The notes: generated by a model not told the origin, from the letters alone. Counted from the first letter of the stretch, positions 29,711-38,286 are shown. The stretch is DNA of 64,000 bases from Streptomyces sp. Go-475 (GCF_003330845.1 NZ_CP026121.1:4631501-4695500), one strand, 5' to 3'. Translations and numbers: made by a program.

Positions 29711-30628
29711 GTGGGCAGACTGAGGCTGCAACCGTTGGGCGAAGTGTGCCTGGGCGAGGCGTGCCGGTCGCCAGACGGTATCTTGCGTGGTCCTGAGGAT
29801 GACGCCGAACTTCAGTTGGTTCTCGGCAAGCTCAGAGAGCAGGATCTCGCTGGCGGTTTCACGACAGCCATTCGGGCTTCGATTGACTATGTCCTCGATG
29901 GCGCACGTACTGGCCGCTTCAACCTCCTCTCAACGGATGTGCACCCGGGGGAGCGCGCATCGGTAGGGGCGAAGTTGGAGTATGAAGCGCAGCGTGTTTT
30001 CAAATGGGTGAAAGCCAAACCGCTCGATATTGCGATCGCCGGTGTGCCAGTTGATTTGAAGAGCACGGTGGGTGACAACTGGGCAATCCCGACGGAAGCT
30101 CACTGTCATCTGTGCATCTGCACTCAGATGCGGCTGAAGGACAACGTCCACAAAAGCTGGCTGATTCGAACCCACACATCGTGGCTTTATCGAGGTAAAG
30201 GAAACAAAGACGGAAAGCGCGGCATCGCCGTTGACGCACGTCACCAATGGGGGGTCCCTCTCTATGACTGGACGCCACTTCCTGTCAATCCCCTAACGCT
30301 CCTCACTGGAAATCAAAAGGATCAAGTTTTCGATCCTGGGCGAGGGCAGGAGGTGAGGCTTCTCAGACTGTTCAAGTACCTCCCGATGACTGTTATAGAG
30401 AGAAGTGTTGTGCTCACTGTGTGCGCAAACAGGCAGGATCCTATGCGTAGGGCTCGTGCCATTAAGGAAGAGGCGGCGAAGCAAGGGATCTTGCTACTTT
30501 GCGGAAAGTGGCTTTCTGACCGGGCTGTTGCAAAGAACCATGGCTACGACTTGGGCCCGGGGGACTGGGTGGCTATACCGAACGGCTCGGACCAAGTGGA
30601 GCCGCCCGGGGAGGGCGTCTTGTTTTAG
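29711..30628 (+). CDS. NaeI-family type II restriction endonuclease
   Basis: 305 aa from GTG 29711 (GGTGGGGG upstream). The core LDIAIAGVPVDLK keeps the D-x8-D-x-K spacing of NaeI (D86, D95, K97 as I recall), and the Glu in KLEYEAQR occupies the E70 position; WAIPTEAHCHLCICTQMR also matches NaeI layout. A C-terminal half as in NaeI (LLRLFKYLPMTVIERSVVLTVCANR, then ILLLCGKWLSDRAVAKNHGYD) probably gives the second DNA-binding domain. NaeI cuts GCCGGC after binding two sites; specificity here is not shown. A C5 methyltransferase gene follows. GC is clearly lower than the host average. Confidence 0.85.
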   Translation: MGRLRLQPLGEVCLGEACRSPDGILRGPEDDAELQLVLGKLREQDLAGGFTTAIRASIDYVLDGARTGRFNLLSTDVHPGERASVGAKLEYEAQRVFKWVKAKPLDIAIAGVPVDLKSTVGDNWAIPTEAHCHLCICTQMRLKDNVHKSWLIRTHTSWLYRGKGNKDGKRGIAVDARHQWGVPLYDWTPLPVNPLTLLTGNQKDQVFDPGRGQEVRLLRLFKYLPMTVIERSVVLTVCANRQDPMRRARAIKEEAAKQGILLLCGKWLSDRAVAKNHGYDLGPGDWVAIPNGSDQVEPPGEGVLF

Positions 30629-30815
30629 CGGACCTGGTGACCGGCCAGCCACCAGGCAGCATTACCAAGCTTGCTGATGCGCAGTAGCGGGCAGCGACCG
30701 GTGTTGCCCGTGACTTGCCAACAGCCCCTTGAGGTACTCTCGTCGATCGCTGTCGAACGATCGCTTGCGGGTATGTCACGGCAGATCAATCCCCGTAACG
30801 AGTCCTGGAGATCAA

Positions 30816-31901
30816 GTGCAACCAACCCAGATCGTTGACCTCTTCGCAGGCCCCGGCGGACTGGACGTCGCAGCGGAGAAGCTCGGCGTCGCGACTGTGG
30901 GTGTCGAGTGGGACAGTGCGGCCTGTACGACACGGCGTGCGGCCGGCCTGGCGACGATCGAGGGCGACGTCCGGCAGTACGGGCCAGCGGACTTCCCGGA
31001 TGCAGATGTCCTTGCGGGCGGGCCACCATGCCAGACATTCACCGTAGCGGGCGGTGGCGCCGGGCGTCGAGCGCTTGATGATGTGCTCGCATTCATCAAG
31101 CGAATCGTCGCTCGCGAGCCTCGTGATCAAATTGATCGTGATCTGGCCAAGATGGAGGACGAGCGAACCGGGCTCGTCCTGGAGCCGCTGCGATGGGCTC
31201 TGGAAGCAATTGATCGGAGCGCTCCGTATAAGGCAATTGTGCTTGAGCAGGTACCGGCTGTGCTCCCGGTTTGGAAGGCTTACGAAGAGGTTTTGCGGAG
31301 TGAGGGATACGCCACGGATAGCGGCATTCTACGCACCGAGGAATATGGCGTACCGCAGACACGGAAAAGGGCTGTGCTAATTGCCCGAAAAGACGTCGAA
31401 AAAGTTGCCCTTCCTGAGCCGACGCATCGGGCATACCGTAAGGGTGTTGAGCGTGAGAGCGGAGATAGTCGACTGAAGCCGTGGGTGACTATGGGGGAGG
31501 CGGTAAGGCGGCCACAGCCTTTCCTCGTTATCTCCAACTATGGCACGGGAGGAGATCCCAAAGCGCGAGGGCGACGGGGTTCTTGGGAACCGTCAGCAAC
31601 CGTGACCGGCAAGATCTCCCGCAACCGTCTAGTCTCCCAAAGTGGTGACGAGCTTAAGCGGTTCACCTCCTCAGAGGCAGGAAGGTTGCAGACATTTCCC
31701 CGAGACTATCCTTGGTCCGGGAAAGATGTAGGTCAGCAAATTGGTAATGCTGTTCCGCCGCGCCTCGCTATGCATGTTTTGAGTGCTGCCTTTGGGTGGG
31801 ACCCGCCGTCGGACGAAGTGCTTGAGAAACTTGAACTGTGGAAGAGTGCGGAAGCTGATCAAGTGGATCAGCCGGTGATGGCAGCCGCCGCTCAGGGATA
31901 G
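30816..31901 (+). CDS. DNA cytosine-5 methyltransferase (partner of the NaeI-like enzyme)
   Basis: 361 aa from GTG 30816 (CTGGAG upstream). Motifs in order: I VDLFAGPGGLD near 6, IV GGPPCQTFT near 70 (catalytic Cys), VI LEQVP near 152 (usual ENV replaced by EQV), VIII QTRKRAVLIA, and IX/X GRLQTFPRDYPW...QQIGNAVPP near the C-terminus. The variable region between VIII and IX sets specificity. It protects host DNA from the upstream endonuclease. The 187-bp gap between the two genes contains a direct repeat CGATCGC (30744, 30758; 14-bp period), a possible control site. Confidence 0.93.
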   Translation: MQPTQIVDLFAGPGGLDVAAEKLGVATVGVEWDSAACTTRRAAGLATIEGDVRQYGPADFPDADVLAGGPPCQTFTVAGGGAGRRALDDVLAFIKRIVAREPRDQIDRDLAKMEDERTGLVLEPLRWALEAIDRSAPYKAIVLEQVPAVLPVWKAYEEVLRSEGYATDSGILRTEEYGVPQTRKRAVLIARKDVEKVALPEPTHRAYRKGVERESGDSRLKPWVTMGEAVRRPQPFLVISNYGTGGDPKARGRRGSWEPSATVTGKISRNRLVSQSGDELKRFTSSEAGRLQTFPRDYPWSGKDVGQQIGNAVPPRLAMHVLSAAFGWDPPSDEVLEKLELWKSAEADQVDQPVMAAAAQG

Positions 31902-31961
31902 CGGACTAGCCTGTCCGCAGTTCGTCCCCGGCAGACACCATCGGGCTACGGGATACCGGGG

Positions 31962-33326
31962 CTACTCAAGCAGGATCTCTTCCGGGCGCCGGCTCGTGAC
32001 CGAGGTCTCCCGCTGGGTCAGGACGTGCTCGATGCAGGCTTCGAGGTCTCCCCCGTGATCATCCCGCGCCATGCTTCTGAGCTCCCGAGCCAGGTCTGAC
32101 CCGTTGATCAGGACAATCGGGTACTGGTCCTCGACCATTTCAGTCTGTGCTGGCACGGAGTACGCCCCAGTCGTGACGTACACGCCGATCCAGCCGCGGC
32201 GGAGCCGTGCCACGACGCGAGCGATCTGCTCGGCGGTGACCAGGCTGTCGAGTTTCACGCACTTCGCCTGCCCGAGGACCACGAGACTTGTGCCAGCCAG
32301 TCCGCTGCCGATGTCGAGCCGGCCTACGAAGTCCGCCCCTCCATCACCGGATCGACGAGTCAGCCAGCCCTCGACGTAGCTGTTCCCGGCTCCACGCAGC
32401 ACACGCGCTGCGACCGCGGAGGCAACGGCCTCAAAGTCGTGCTTACGCCCGTCGAAGTGCTTGTAGATCAGCTCGAGGTCCTTGGCTTCGATGCTTCCCG
32501 GTTTAGGGCGCTGCTCGGGCACCTTGGTCACCTTGGCCCGGGCGACTCGTCGGCGCAGCCTGGGCAGGGCTGAGTTCCCGTGCTTGACCCATTCCCGCCA
32601 AGCCCGCGGGGCGAGTTCGAGCGTCTCAGTGTCGGGCACGGTCTTGTCTCTGCGGGAGTCGATCCAGGCCCAGGCGACCTTGTCATCCTCGGCCGTGAGG
32701 TCGATAAGGGCGATGTCGTAGACGTAGTTCGTGAACGTCGTGTGATCGCTGCCGCCCCACTGCACTAGACGCTCAGCCCGCTCGATAACGCCCAGTCCGC
32801 AGAACTCAACGTGCCCCTTCACCTTTCCGTTGCGCGAGACCGCGCGGAACAGCAGCAGTGGGACGGCAGTTGCCCGCTCCTCGGGCGTGTGCCCCTGGTG
32901 GCCGGTGAAGGCATCTAGCAGGGCCGCATTCCCGTTCGTCTTGCCGGGCGCGGCAGTGGTCGTGGCCTTGTGGTCACCGAAGTAGCGGACGTGCCCGTTG
33001 TCCATGTCGAACACGTCATGCCAAGGCGTCTGCTCGGTGCCTGCCTTCCAAGGGCTCGAGCGGATGAGAATCACCGGCCGGCGCTCCCCATCGGGGGTTC
33101 GGACCTTCGCCATGCCGTTGATCCCGGCCTCCAGCAAGGCTCGGGCGCGCTCCGGCGAGTGAGTTACGTGGTGGAAGTTGGCGTATCCCTCAAGTACCGC
33201 AGGCTTCGGATCCTTGCCGGTCGCGTAACGAAACACCTGGCCAACACGCAACTGACCACCCACGTGAACCCCCATGACAGAACTGGTCTGACGATCTTCC
33301 TCGACAGTAGTAGCCAGCACTGACAA
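31962..33326 (-). CDS. AspBHI-like, Mrr-type modification-dependent restriction endonuclease
   Basis: 454 aa from TTG 33326 (GGGGGG upstream); ATG 33275 (MGVHVGGQLRVGQVFRY) is an alternative. The N-terminal half resembles the AspBHI recognition domain: VLEGYANFHHVTHSPERA, MAKVRTPDGERRPVILIRSS, VRYFGDHK and the repeated LVQWGGSDHTTFTNYVYD segments. The C-terminal quarter is a PD-(D/E)xK nuclease of Mrr type: GDGGADFVGRLDIG near 340, followed by LVVLGQAKCVK, giving the D...QxK active site. Enzymes of this type cut DNA containing 5-methylcytosine. It is convergent with the methyltransferase gene in the same defence block. Confidence 0.8.
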   Translation of the reverse strand: MSVLATTVEEDRQTSSVMGVHVGGQLRVGQVFRYATGKDPKPAVLEGYANFHHVTHSPERARALLEAGINGMAKVRTPDGERRPVILIRSSPWKAGTEQTPWHDVFDMDNGHVRYFGDHKATTTAAPGKTNGNAALLDAFTGHQGHTPEERATAVPLLLFRAVSRNGKVKGHVEFCGLGVIERAERLVQWGGSDHTTFTNYVYDIALIDLTAEDDKVAWAWIDSRRDKTVPDTETLELAPRAWREWVKHGNSALPRLRRRVARAKVTKVPEQRPKPGSIEAKDLELIYKHFDGRKHDFEAVASAVAARVLRGAGNSYVEGWLTRRSGDGGADFVGRLDIGSGLAGTSLVVLGQAKCVKLDSLVTAEQIARVVARLRRGWIGVYVTTGAYSVPAQTEMVEDQYPIVLINGSDLARELRSMARDDHGGDLEACIEHVLTQRETSVTSRRPEEILLE

Positions 33327-33659
33327 GCCCCCCGGCCTTGCACCACCGGAATGCGCGAGCTGCCTGCACTAGGGACATGGGCTTCGTCGGTCGCGGGAAG
33401 CACTGTACGAAGTGACCGCTTCGTCCCGAAGCAATTTGGGGTGCCCACTGTCCTTGGGCCGCTGTGCTTGTCACCCGTATGGATGGTCTGCTGACGTCCA
33501 CGATTGTTCGCGGGTGTGCGCCGGCGTTGTCACGCAGTTGGACACTCACTAGGGATGCAGGTGCGTGTTCACCTAACCCTGCCAGCGCCTTCCAGGTCCG
33601 CCTCGCACGAGGTGCCGCGTCGTTCGGGTTGGCCGTACTGACGGCCGCCCTGCTGCCGG
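33327..33659. other. Gap without a convincing gene
   Basis: About 330 bp between two minus-strand defence genes. One plus frame (33464-33667) lacks a ribosome binding site and domain support. Confidence 0.35.
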
Positions 33660-34907
33660 TCAAATGACGTCGGCCTGCCCCTGATGCGGCTGTTCCAACT
33701 GTTGTTCCCGCTTGCGCTGCTCCATCCGAAGCGTCTCCACGTTCTCCGCGAAGCGCTCCAGGTTCACCGCAGCGTCCGCATCGGCGTACGGAGCAATCCC
33801 TAGATCGAAGGCCGTGGCGTGCTGCTCTACCTGGTCCGCGGTCTGCTGAAGGTTGTACGCCCGCTCACGGAATTTGAAATAGCCCGTAACCGCGGTAGCG
33901 AATGCCAGGAACGACCCCAGCATGATCAGGATCGTCTTACCCGGCTGCGGGGTCTCCCAGAAAGCCGTAGTCGCCGTGGTCCCCACCGACGCGAAGAACA
34001 CCCCCCACTGAAACCAGTTGTGAATACGCCGGTAGAACCGTGTATCCCGCCGTAGACGGTCTATGACCCGCGGTATGTGCTCCCGGTAGCCGTTCCGCCG
34101 TTCCGTCGTCGGGCGTGTCTTTGAGGCGTTGAGGATCCACCGGTCATGGATGATCTCCAAATCTCTGCGGAGCAGGAACACCGATCTGACACCGTGTTTC
34201 TCGTCCTTCACCCGCAGGAAGTAGCCGACCAGGAACACCACCACCAGGACAAGCGTCACCGCGATGGTCACGATGTTGAACGTGCGCAGGTCCGGCACGT
34301 CTTCCGGCCACAGGTTTCCCCATCCGATCACTGCCAGCACCAGCGGCATCACCACAAGCGGCACCAGCCGGAGCCACCGCGACAGAAGAGCCCTGCGGAT
34401 ACGGCGTTCCGCCGTCGCGACGTCCCGCCGGTAGGTTATAACGCTGTTCGTGTACTCGTACTGTTCAGCGGGCTCTAGGCTCCATCCGTACTCTTGTTTT
34501 GGGTCTTTGAGGGTTTCGATGACCTCTTCAACGAGGTTGCCCCAGGTGGAATCCGATTCCACGGTGAACACATGTTCAAGTCGTACGTACCGTTTGTATC
34601 GATCAGGTGTCCCATACTTATGGTGGAAGATGTATGCGCCGTCACCGGCATATCTGACCTGTCGGGCTATTTCGACAAATAAGGTCCACTTGAGTTCTTC
34701 CTTATCTGTCTTCCAGGCGGCGGAGAGGATCGCGGCTACGCCCTCCCAGGTCAACGCGAATTCCTCGGGGAGGGGGGTGTGTATGTCGGCCTCGGACAGC
34801 CGCTGATCTTCGTATGCGAGGTGATGCAGGACATCGCCCACCCACGGTTCATAACTGTGGGCGGTCTCGGGTACAGGTTCGCGCGGCACGTCGGTAAGGC
34901 CGGACAT
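33660..34907 (-). CDS. DUF4231/SLATT-like membrane effector candidate
   Basis: 415 aa from ATG 34907. An N-terminal soluble region of about 170 residues (LPEEFALTWEGVAAILSAAWK, DGAYIFHHKYGTPDRYKR) is followed by two membrane helices at about 178-198 and 208-230, and then a second pair at about 300-345 (WFQWGVFFASVGTTATTAFW, ILIMLGSFLAFATAVTGYF) with a downstream FRERAYNLQQTADQVEQHATAFDLGIAPYA helix. This second pair plus helix is the DUF4231 / SLATT pattern of two-helix membrane proteins found in nucleotide-activated and other anti-phage systems, usually pore-forming effectors. No cyclase is adjacent. Location beside R-M genes supports a defence role (inference). Confidence 0.65.
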   Translation of the reverse strand: MSGLTDVPREPVPETAHSYEPWVGDVLHHLAYEDQRLSEADIHTPLPEEFALTWEGVAAILSAAWKTDKEELKWTLFVEIARQVRYAGDGAYIFHHKYGTPDRYKRYVRLEHVFTVESDSTWGNLVEEVIETLKDPKQEYGWSLEPAEQYEYTNSVITYRRDVATAERRIRRALLSRWLRLVPLVVMPLVLAVIGWGNLWPEDVPDLRTFNIVTIAVTLVLVVVFLVGYFLRVKDEKHGVRSVFLLRRDLEIIHDRWILNASKTRPTTERRNGYREHIPRVIDRLRRDTRFYRRIHNWFQWGVFFASVGTTATTAFWETPQPGKTILIMLGSFLAFATAVTGYFKFRERAYNLQQTADQVEQHATAFDLGIAPYADADAAVNLERFAENVETLRMEQRKREQQLEQPHQGQADVI

Positions 34908-35422
34908 CGCGGAGTGGCTCCCGGTCAAGGATGCGGTGTGTGGTCGACGGCACGCTACCGCCGCTCTGCTCGGCGAAACACGGTTCTGCCGGATCAAGAG
35001 GCCCCGGTGGGAACACGCTGCTTCCCGGATTGCAGGCTGACGGGCCGTCGATCTTCAAGCTGAGGTCGGCGGAACGACTTTGGGCGAGAGCTGCCATGGG
35101 GCGAGTGATCATGGCCCCGTAAGCTTCCGGCGCGTCGGGCAGTCTGTGGACCTGCCCGTTAAAGCACGACGTTGGGACCATGATCTTCGAGGCTCGCCCC
35201 ATGGTGGCTGCCTAAGTCGTGGAGCCGACCGCCCCAGCCACAGAGGGTGTCTCCCACTTCATGCCCGCCGCTCGCCAGCGCTCCGCCGGGCGCGGCCAGC
35301 CGGGGCGAAGACGGAGGCAGGCCGCGCCGTCGAGGCGGCGCGCGCCCGCGCCGTGCGCGGGCCTTGATGAGGCAGGGAAAGCGCAAACGGAGCTCTCGGG
35401 TGGGCTGATGCCTCCCACGGCC
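34908..35422. other. Gap without a convincing gene
   Basis: 515 bp between the SLATT-like gene and the YdcF-like gene, with several GC-rich hairpin-like stretches (about 35330-35370) but no clear gene, tRNA or promoter. Confidence 0.35.
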
Positions 35423-36097
35423 TCACGTGCCGGGGCGGGCGGCAACGTCAGCCGGCATGAGTCGGTTAATGAAGCCTTCGATGCACAGCCGCTCAAAGGC
35501 GGCCACAACGGTATCCGGTACGTCCTGCTCGACGGCCAGACCCAACCGCGGGAAGACGAGCACGCGTTGTAGGGCGCCCACGATCATGTCGATCACCATG
35601 CGAGCGTCTCCGATGGAGTCGGTGTACTCCTCCAGGCTCATCGGTGTGGAGGCGCACACCACTTCGACCTCGGGCCAGAGCTTCCGCATCATGGCGTAGG
35701 AGCGCCGCTCTTCGTACGGCTTGCTCACGAGCAGGACGGACGAGACCTCGACGTCGGCCCCTGCCAGCACCGCTTTCGTGAACTCGATGTTCTCTCCGGT
35801 GTTCGTGGCACGCGGTTCCAGGAGTACCGCGGACTCGGGCACCCCAAGCTCCAACGCCCGCTCGCGGTAGTGGACAGCTTCGCCGCGTGGCATGCGCGCC
35901 CGGGTCGTGGGGCTGGTGGCCCCCGTGAAGACGATGACCGGCGCCATGCCCTGGTGGTACAGCTCCGCTGCCACGTCGGCCACGCCGAGGTCGTGACTGC
36001 CCAGCCCCACCGCCACCGAACACGGCCGTGGGGCATGGTGCATGAAGTGGTAGTCCCACAGGAGTCGAGCGTCCGCCCATGCCTGCGCCGAGATCAT
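35423..36097 (-). CDS. YdcF/SanA-like (DUF218) protein
   Basis: 224 aa from ATG 36097, overlapping the stop of the GntR gene (ATGA). The DUF218 pattern is clear: CSVAVGLGSHDLGVADVAAELYHQGMAPVIVFTG, then RGEAVHYRERALELGVPESAVLLEPRATNTGENIEFT, SSVLLVSKPYEERRSYAMMRKLWP and an E-rich finish. The usual N-terminal membrane helix is absent. Family members bind nucleotide-like ligands or act in envelope metabolism; no precise role is known. Coupling to the GntR gene suggests co-regulation with transfer functions of the element. Confidence 0.8.
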   Translation of the reverse strand: MISAQAWADARLLWDYHFMHHAPRPCSVAVGLGSHDLGVADVAAELYHQGMAPVIVFTGATSPTTRARMPRGEAVHYRERALELGVPESAVLLEPRATNTGENIEFTKAVLAGADVEVSSVLLVSKPYEERRSYAMMRKLWPEVEVVCASTPMSLEEYTDSIGDARMVIDMIVGALQRVLVFPRLGLAVEQDVPDTVVAAFERLCIEGFINRLMPADVAARPGT

Positions 36098-36888
36098 TCC
36101 TGCCACTTCTTGTCCTGTGCTGAGTCGGGAACCTTGAAGTCGTACTCCCACGCAAAGCGAGAAGCCGCGTGAACGCCCACCGCGAACTCAACCACCGTGC
36201 CGTCTGCGGTGTACGTGGTCCTGTGCAGCTCAACTACGGGCTCACCGGCGGGGAGCTGTAGGAGCTGCACTTCGTCCGTTGTCGGGACGCGGGCGAATAG
36301 GGCCTCCCTCATGTGGTCGATCTCGTATCCGGCGTCGTAGAGGACCCGGTACCCTCCGCCCCGGCCGGCAGGCCCCGGAGTGGGGTCGACGATGCGTGTG
36401 CCCTCGACGTGCTCCGGCCTGTAGTAGCTGGTCAGGGTGTGAGTAGGCTGCACCCCTTCCTTCACGAGTCGGGCGCGTGCGTACACCTCGGAGCCGACTG
36501 GGACACCCAGCCCCTCCGCTACAAGGTTGTCCGCCTCGACACGGCTCACGGTCTGTGTCTGCTCGTTGCGCTTGTACGCGCGTCCCGACGCGACGCGGTC
36601 GGCGATGAATGCGACCTCGTCACCGTCGCGCCACTTCGCCTTGTCGTACCGGGCGATACCCAGCCGCTTGAGCGCCGCGCGCGGGCGCACCACGGTGCCG
36701 TGTCCGCGCGTCGACGTCACAAGGCCTTCAGCCTCCAAGGCCTTATAGGCCTTGTGGACGGTCTCCTTTGACCCTTCCCCCGCCTCCACCAGCTCTCTGA
36801 TCTGGGGCAACTGGGCGCCCGGCGGCAACTGACCGCTCTTGATCTGCTCCGCGAACCTGTCCGCCAGGTCGCGCCACTTCGGTGCCAC
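36094..36888 (-). CDS. GntR/HutC-family transcription repressor of the AICE (KorSA-like)
   Basis: 264 aa from GTG 36888 (AGAGGAG 7 nt upstream). An N-terminal winged helix (WRDLADRFAEQIKSGQLPPGAQLPQIRELVEA, VHKAYKALEAEGLVTSTRGHGTVV) is joined to a C-terminal UTRA-type effector domain (ARLVKEGVQPTHTLTSYYRPEHVEGT, REALFARVPTTDEVQLLQLPAGEPVVELHRTTYTADGTVVEF). In pSAM2-type elements such regulators (KorSA) repress transfer genes. Three palindromic CAGTCCTAGGACTG-type sites lie between its start and the transfer operon, so it probably represses both directions. Confidence 0.9.
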   Translation of the reverse strand: MAPKWRDLADRFAEQIKSGQLPPGAQLPQIRELVEAGEGSKETVHKAYKALEAEGLVTSTRGHGTVVRPRAALKRLGIARYDKAKWRDGDEVAFIADRVASGRAYKRNEQTQTVSRVEADNLVAEGLGVPVGSEVYARARLVKEGVQPTHTLTSYYRPEHVEGTRIVDPTPGPAGRGGGYRVLYDAGYEIDHMREALFARVPTTDEVQLLQLPAGEPVVELHRTTYTADGTVVEFAVGVHAASRFAWEYDFKVPDSAQDKKWQE

Positions 36889-36922
36889 GCAGAACTCCTC
36901 TCGACCCATCCAGTGAACCACA

Positions 36923-36936
36923 CAGTCCTAGGACTG
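36923..36936. promoter_or_regulatory. GntR operator 1 (perfect palindrome)
   Basis: CAGTCCTAGGACTG, a perfect 14-bp palindrome 35 bp upstream of the regulator start. Confidence 0.85.
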
Positions 36937-36966
36937 TTGACAGTCCTAGGACAGCGTGGCATTGTC
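36937..36966 (+). promoter_or_regulatory. Candidate plus-strand promoter of the transfer operon
   Basis: TTGACA at 36937-36942 with CATTGT about 17 bp later. Operator 2 occupies the spacer. On the minus strand TTGACA (36963-36968) could serve the regulator gene, so the promoters overlap. Confidence 0.5.
36941..36954. promoter_or_regulatory. GntR operator 2
   Basis: CAGTCCTAGGACAG, identical core GTCCTAGGAC, 18 bp from operator 1. Confidence 0.85.
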
Positions 36967-36981
36967 AACTCAAGCCGCTCG

Positions 36982-36995
36982 CAGTCCTAGGACAG
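36982..36995. promoter_or_regulatory. GntR operator 3
   Basis: CAGTCCTAGGACAG, the third copy, 41 bp after operator 2. A partial fourth copy GTCCTAGG occurs at 47311 upstream of the excisionase gene. Confidence 0.85.
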
Positions 36996-37300
36996 TGAGT
37001 CGGAAGAGCCTTCTTTGGGCTGCTTCCAGGCCGTACCGGTTCGGGATAGCTCGTCCTTCGGGGCGGGCCCCTGGTCGGAGGTTCCTTGACAACTCAACAG
37101 CGTGCCGAGGGAAACCGCCCCACCTCAGCAAGCAAGAGGGCGGCGCGCGTGGGTTCTATCTCCACGCGAGTACAGCGCGACCTCAACCCCAATCCGCAGG
37201 CCAAGTGCTGCGGCCGGTTGCCTCCGCTGTTCGTCTCGTACGAGCAGCGCCGAGGGGAGCCGCGTGAGCTTCACCCGTCCATCCATCGAGAGGACCGTTC
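36996..37300 (+). other. Untranslated leader of the transfer operon
   Basis: About 300 bp between the operators and the first clear gene. A second TTGACA (37087-37092) could be another -35. Short frames are present but I could not support any as a gene. Confidence 0.35.
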
Positions 37301-37480
37301 ATGGACCGCTTGAAGGCGCAGGCCTCGAAGAACCGTGACGCGGCGAAGGTGCTGCGTAACCAGGGCAAGGACGCCGCCGCCAAGCAGATGGAGGACCGGG
37401 CTGACGAGCTGGAGTCGGGTCGTGTCACCGACGTCACCGACTCGGTCGTCGGCCTGTTCCGCTGGGCGCAGGGCCGCTGA
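37301..37480 (+). CDS. Small charged hypothetical protein (59 aa)
   Basis: ATG 37301, stop at 37480, GAGAGGA about 7 nt upstream. It starts MDRLKAQASKNRDAAKVLRN and is rich in Lys, Asp and Arg, with predicted helices and the end VVGLFRWAQGR. First small gene of the AICE plus-strand operon; a strong hairpin follows. No family recognised. Confidence 0.65.
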   Translation: MDRLKAQASKNRDAAKVLRNQGKDAAAKQMEDRADELESGRVTDVTDSVVGLFRWAQGR

Positions 37481-37507
37481 TCTATACCCACTTCACCCGC
37501 CAACGGC

Positions 37508-37537
37508 GCGCCCCCGGAGTTGCAGCTCCGGGGGCGC
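37508..37537 (+). terminator. Hairpin (terminator or attenuator) in the AICE operon
   Basis: 12-bp stem GCGCCCCCGGAG / CTCCGGGGGCGC, loop TTGCAG; no T run. It lies between two genes of the same operon, so it may attenuate rather than stop transcription. Confidence 0.7.
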
Positions 37538-37573
37538 TGTCGGGCCGTACCCGTTGAGAGGACACACGACCCA

Positions 37574-37843
37574 ATGAACCACATCGTCACTGTTCAGGGC
37601 GCTGTTACCGAGTTCGCCGACTTCAGGGAGCCGACGGACGCGGAGCTGGAGGCGATCGAGCAGGAGATGCCCGTCATCCTGGCGGACGTCGAGTTGCTGG
37701 ACGCGCAGATCATCACCCTGGACCGCATCCCGACCGAGCTGGACAACCGGCGCATCCGACGGGCCCGTCGCCGGGCGCTGGCCGCCCGCATCGCCCTGGC
37801 CAACCGCACCACCGCGGCGACCCTGCCCGGGGGTGCCGCATGA
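37574..37843 (+). CDS. DUF6284-like small AICE protein (89 aa)
   Basis: ATG 37574, GAGAGGACA upstream. MNHIVTVQGAVTEFADF, then EPTDAELEAIEQEMPVILAD and an Arg-rich helix NRRIRRARRRALAARIALAN. This resembles DUF6284 proteins typical of Streptomyces AICEs. The stop overlaps the next start (GCATGA). Function unknown; the basic C-terminal helix could bind DNA or membrane. Confidence 0.65.
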   Translation: MNHIVTVQGAVTEFADFREPTDAELEAIEQEMPVILADVELLDAQIITLDRIPTELDNRRIRRARRRALAARIALANRTTAATLPGGAA

Positions 37844-38286
37844 GCGACACGACCCGGAGCCTGACCGCCGCGCACGCGGAGGTGAAGGCGGAGATCACGC
37901 GGACCGACACCAAGACCGGCTTACTGCTGGCGTTCGTCGGTGCGGTCCTGGCGGGGGCCTGGACGGTCGCCCGCGACCTGCCGCTGACGCTGCCCGCCTA
38001 TGTGGCGGGTGGGCTGGGGATGGTGCTGCTGGTCGTGGCGGCGGGTCTGCTGCTGCGGTCGACCCGGCCGAACCTGCGCGGCCGGCACGGGTTCCGGCTG
38101 TGGGCAACGCTCACCGCCGAGGAGATCACCGACGCGGTCGCTACCGACCTGGTCGCCGACATCGGCGGGCTGTCCCGGCTCGCGGTCGCTAAGTTCACCT
38201 GCCTGCGCCGCGCGGTCGACCTGACCATGACCGGCGGGGCCCTGCTCATCCTGGCCGCCCTGCTCACGTTGGGGGGTGCCCGGTGA
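37840..38286 (+). CDS. Pycsar-effector-like (PycTM / DUF5706) membrane protein
   Basis: 148 aa. An N-terminal amphipathic helix with the family signature AEITRTDTKTGLLLAFVGAV (about 18-37) is followed by two membrane helices (about 26-44, 52-72), a soluble part with DAVATDLVADIGGLSRLAV, and a third helix near 128-145. This is the layout of PycTM effectors, which in Pycsar defence respond to cyclic UMP or CMP. No uridylate/cytidylate cyclase is adjacent; a GGDEF cyclase is encoded two genes downstream. Codon 28 is TTA (37921), rare in Streptomyces and read by the bldA tRNA. ATGA/GTGA-type overlaps on both sides show coupling. Confidence 0.75.
   Translation: MSDTTRSLTAAHAEVKAEITRTDTKTGLLLAFVGAVLAGAWTVARDLPLTLPAYVAGGLGMVLLVVAAGLLLRSTRPNLRGRHGFRLWATLTAEEITDAVATDLVADIGGLSRLAVAKFTCLRRAVDLTMTGGALLILAALLTLGGAR

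Noticed and set aside
30165..30180. GATTCGAACCC, which resembles a tRNA T-loop on the minus strand
   Set aside because: Lies inside the NaeI-like coding sequence; no acceptor, D or anticodon stems can be formed around it.
33464..33667. 67-codon plus frame between the Mrr-type nuclease and the SLATT-like gene
   Set aside because: No ribosome binding site and no homology pattern; overlaps the end of the SLATT-like gene.
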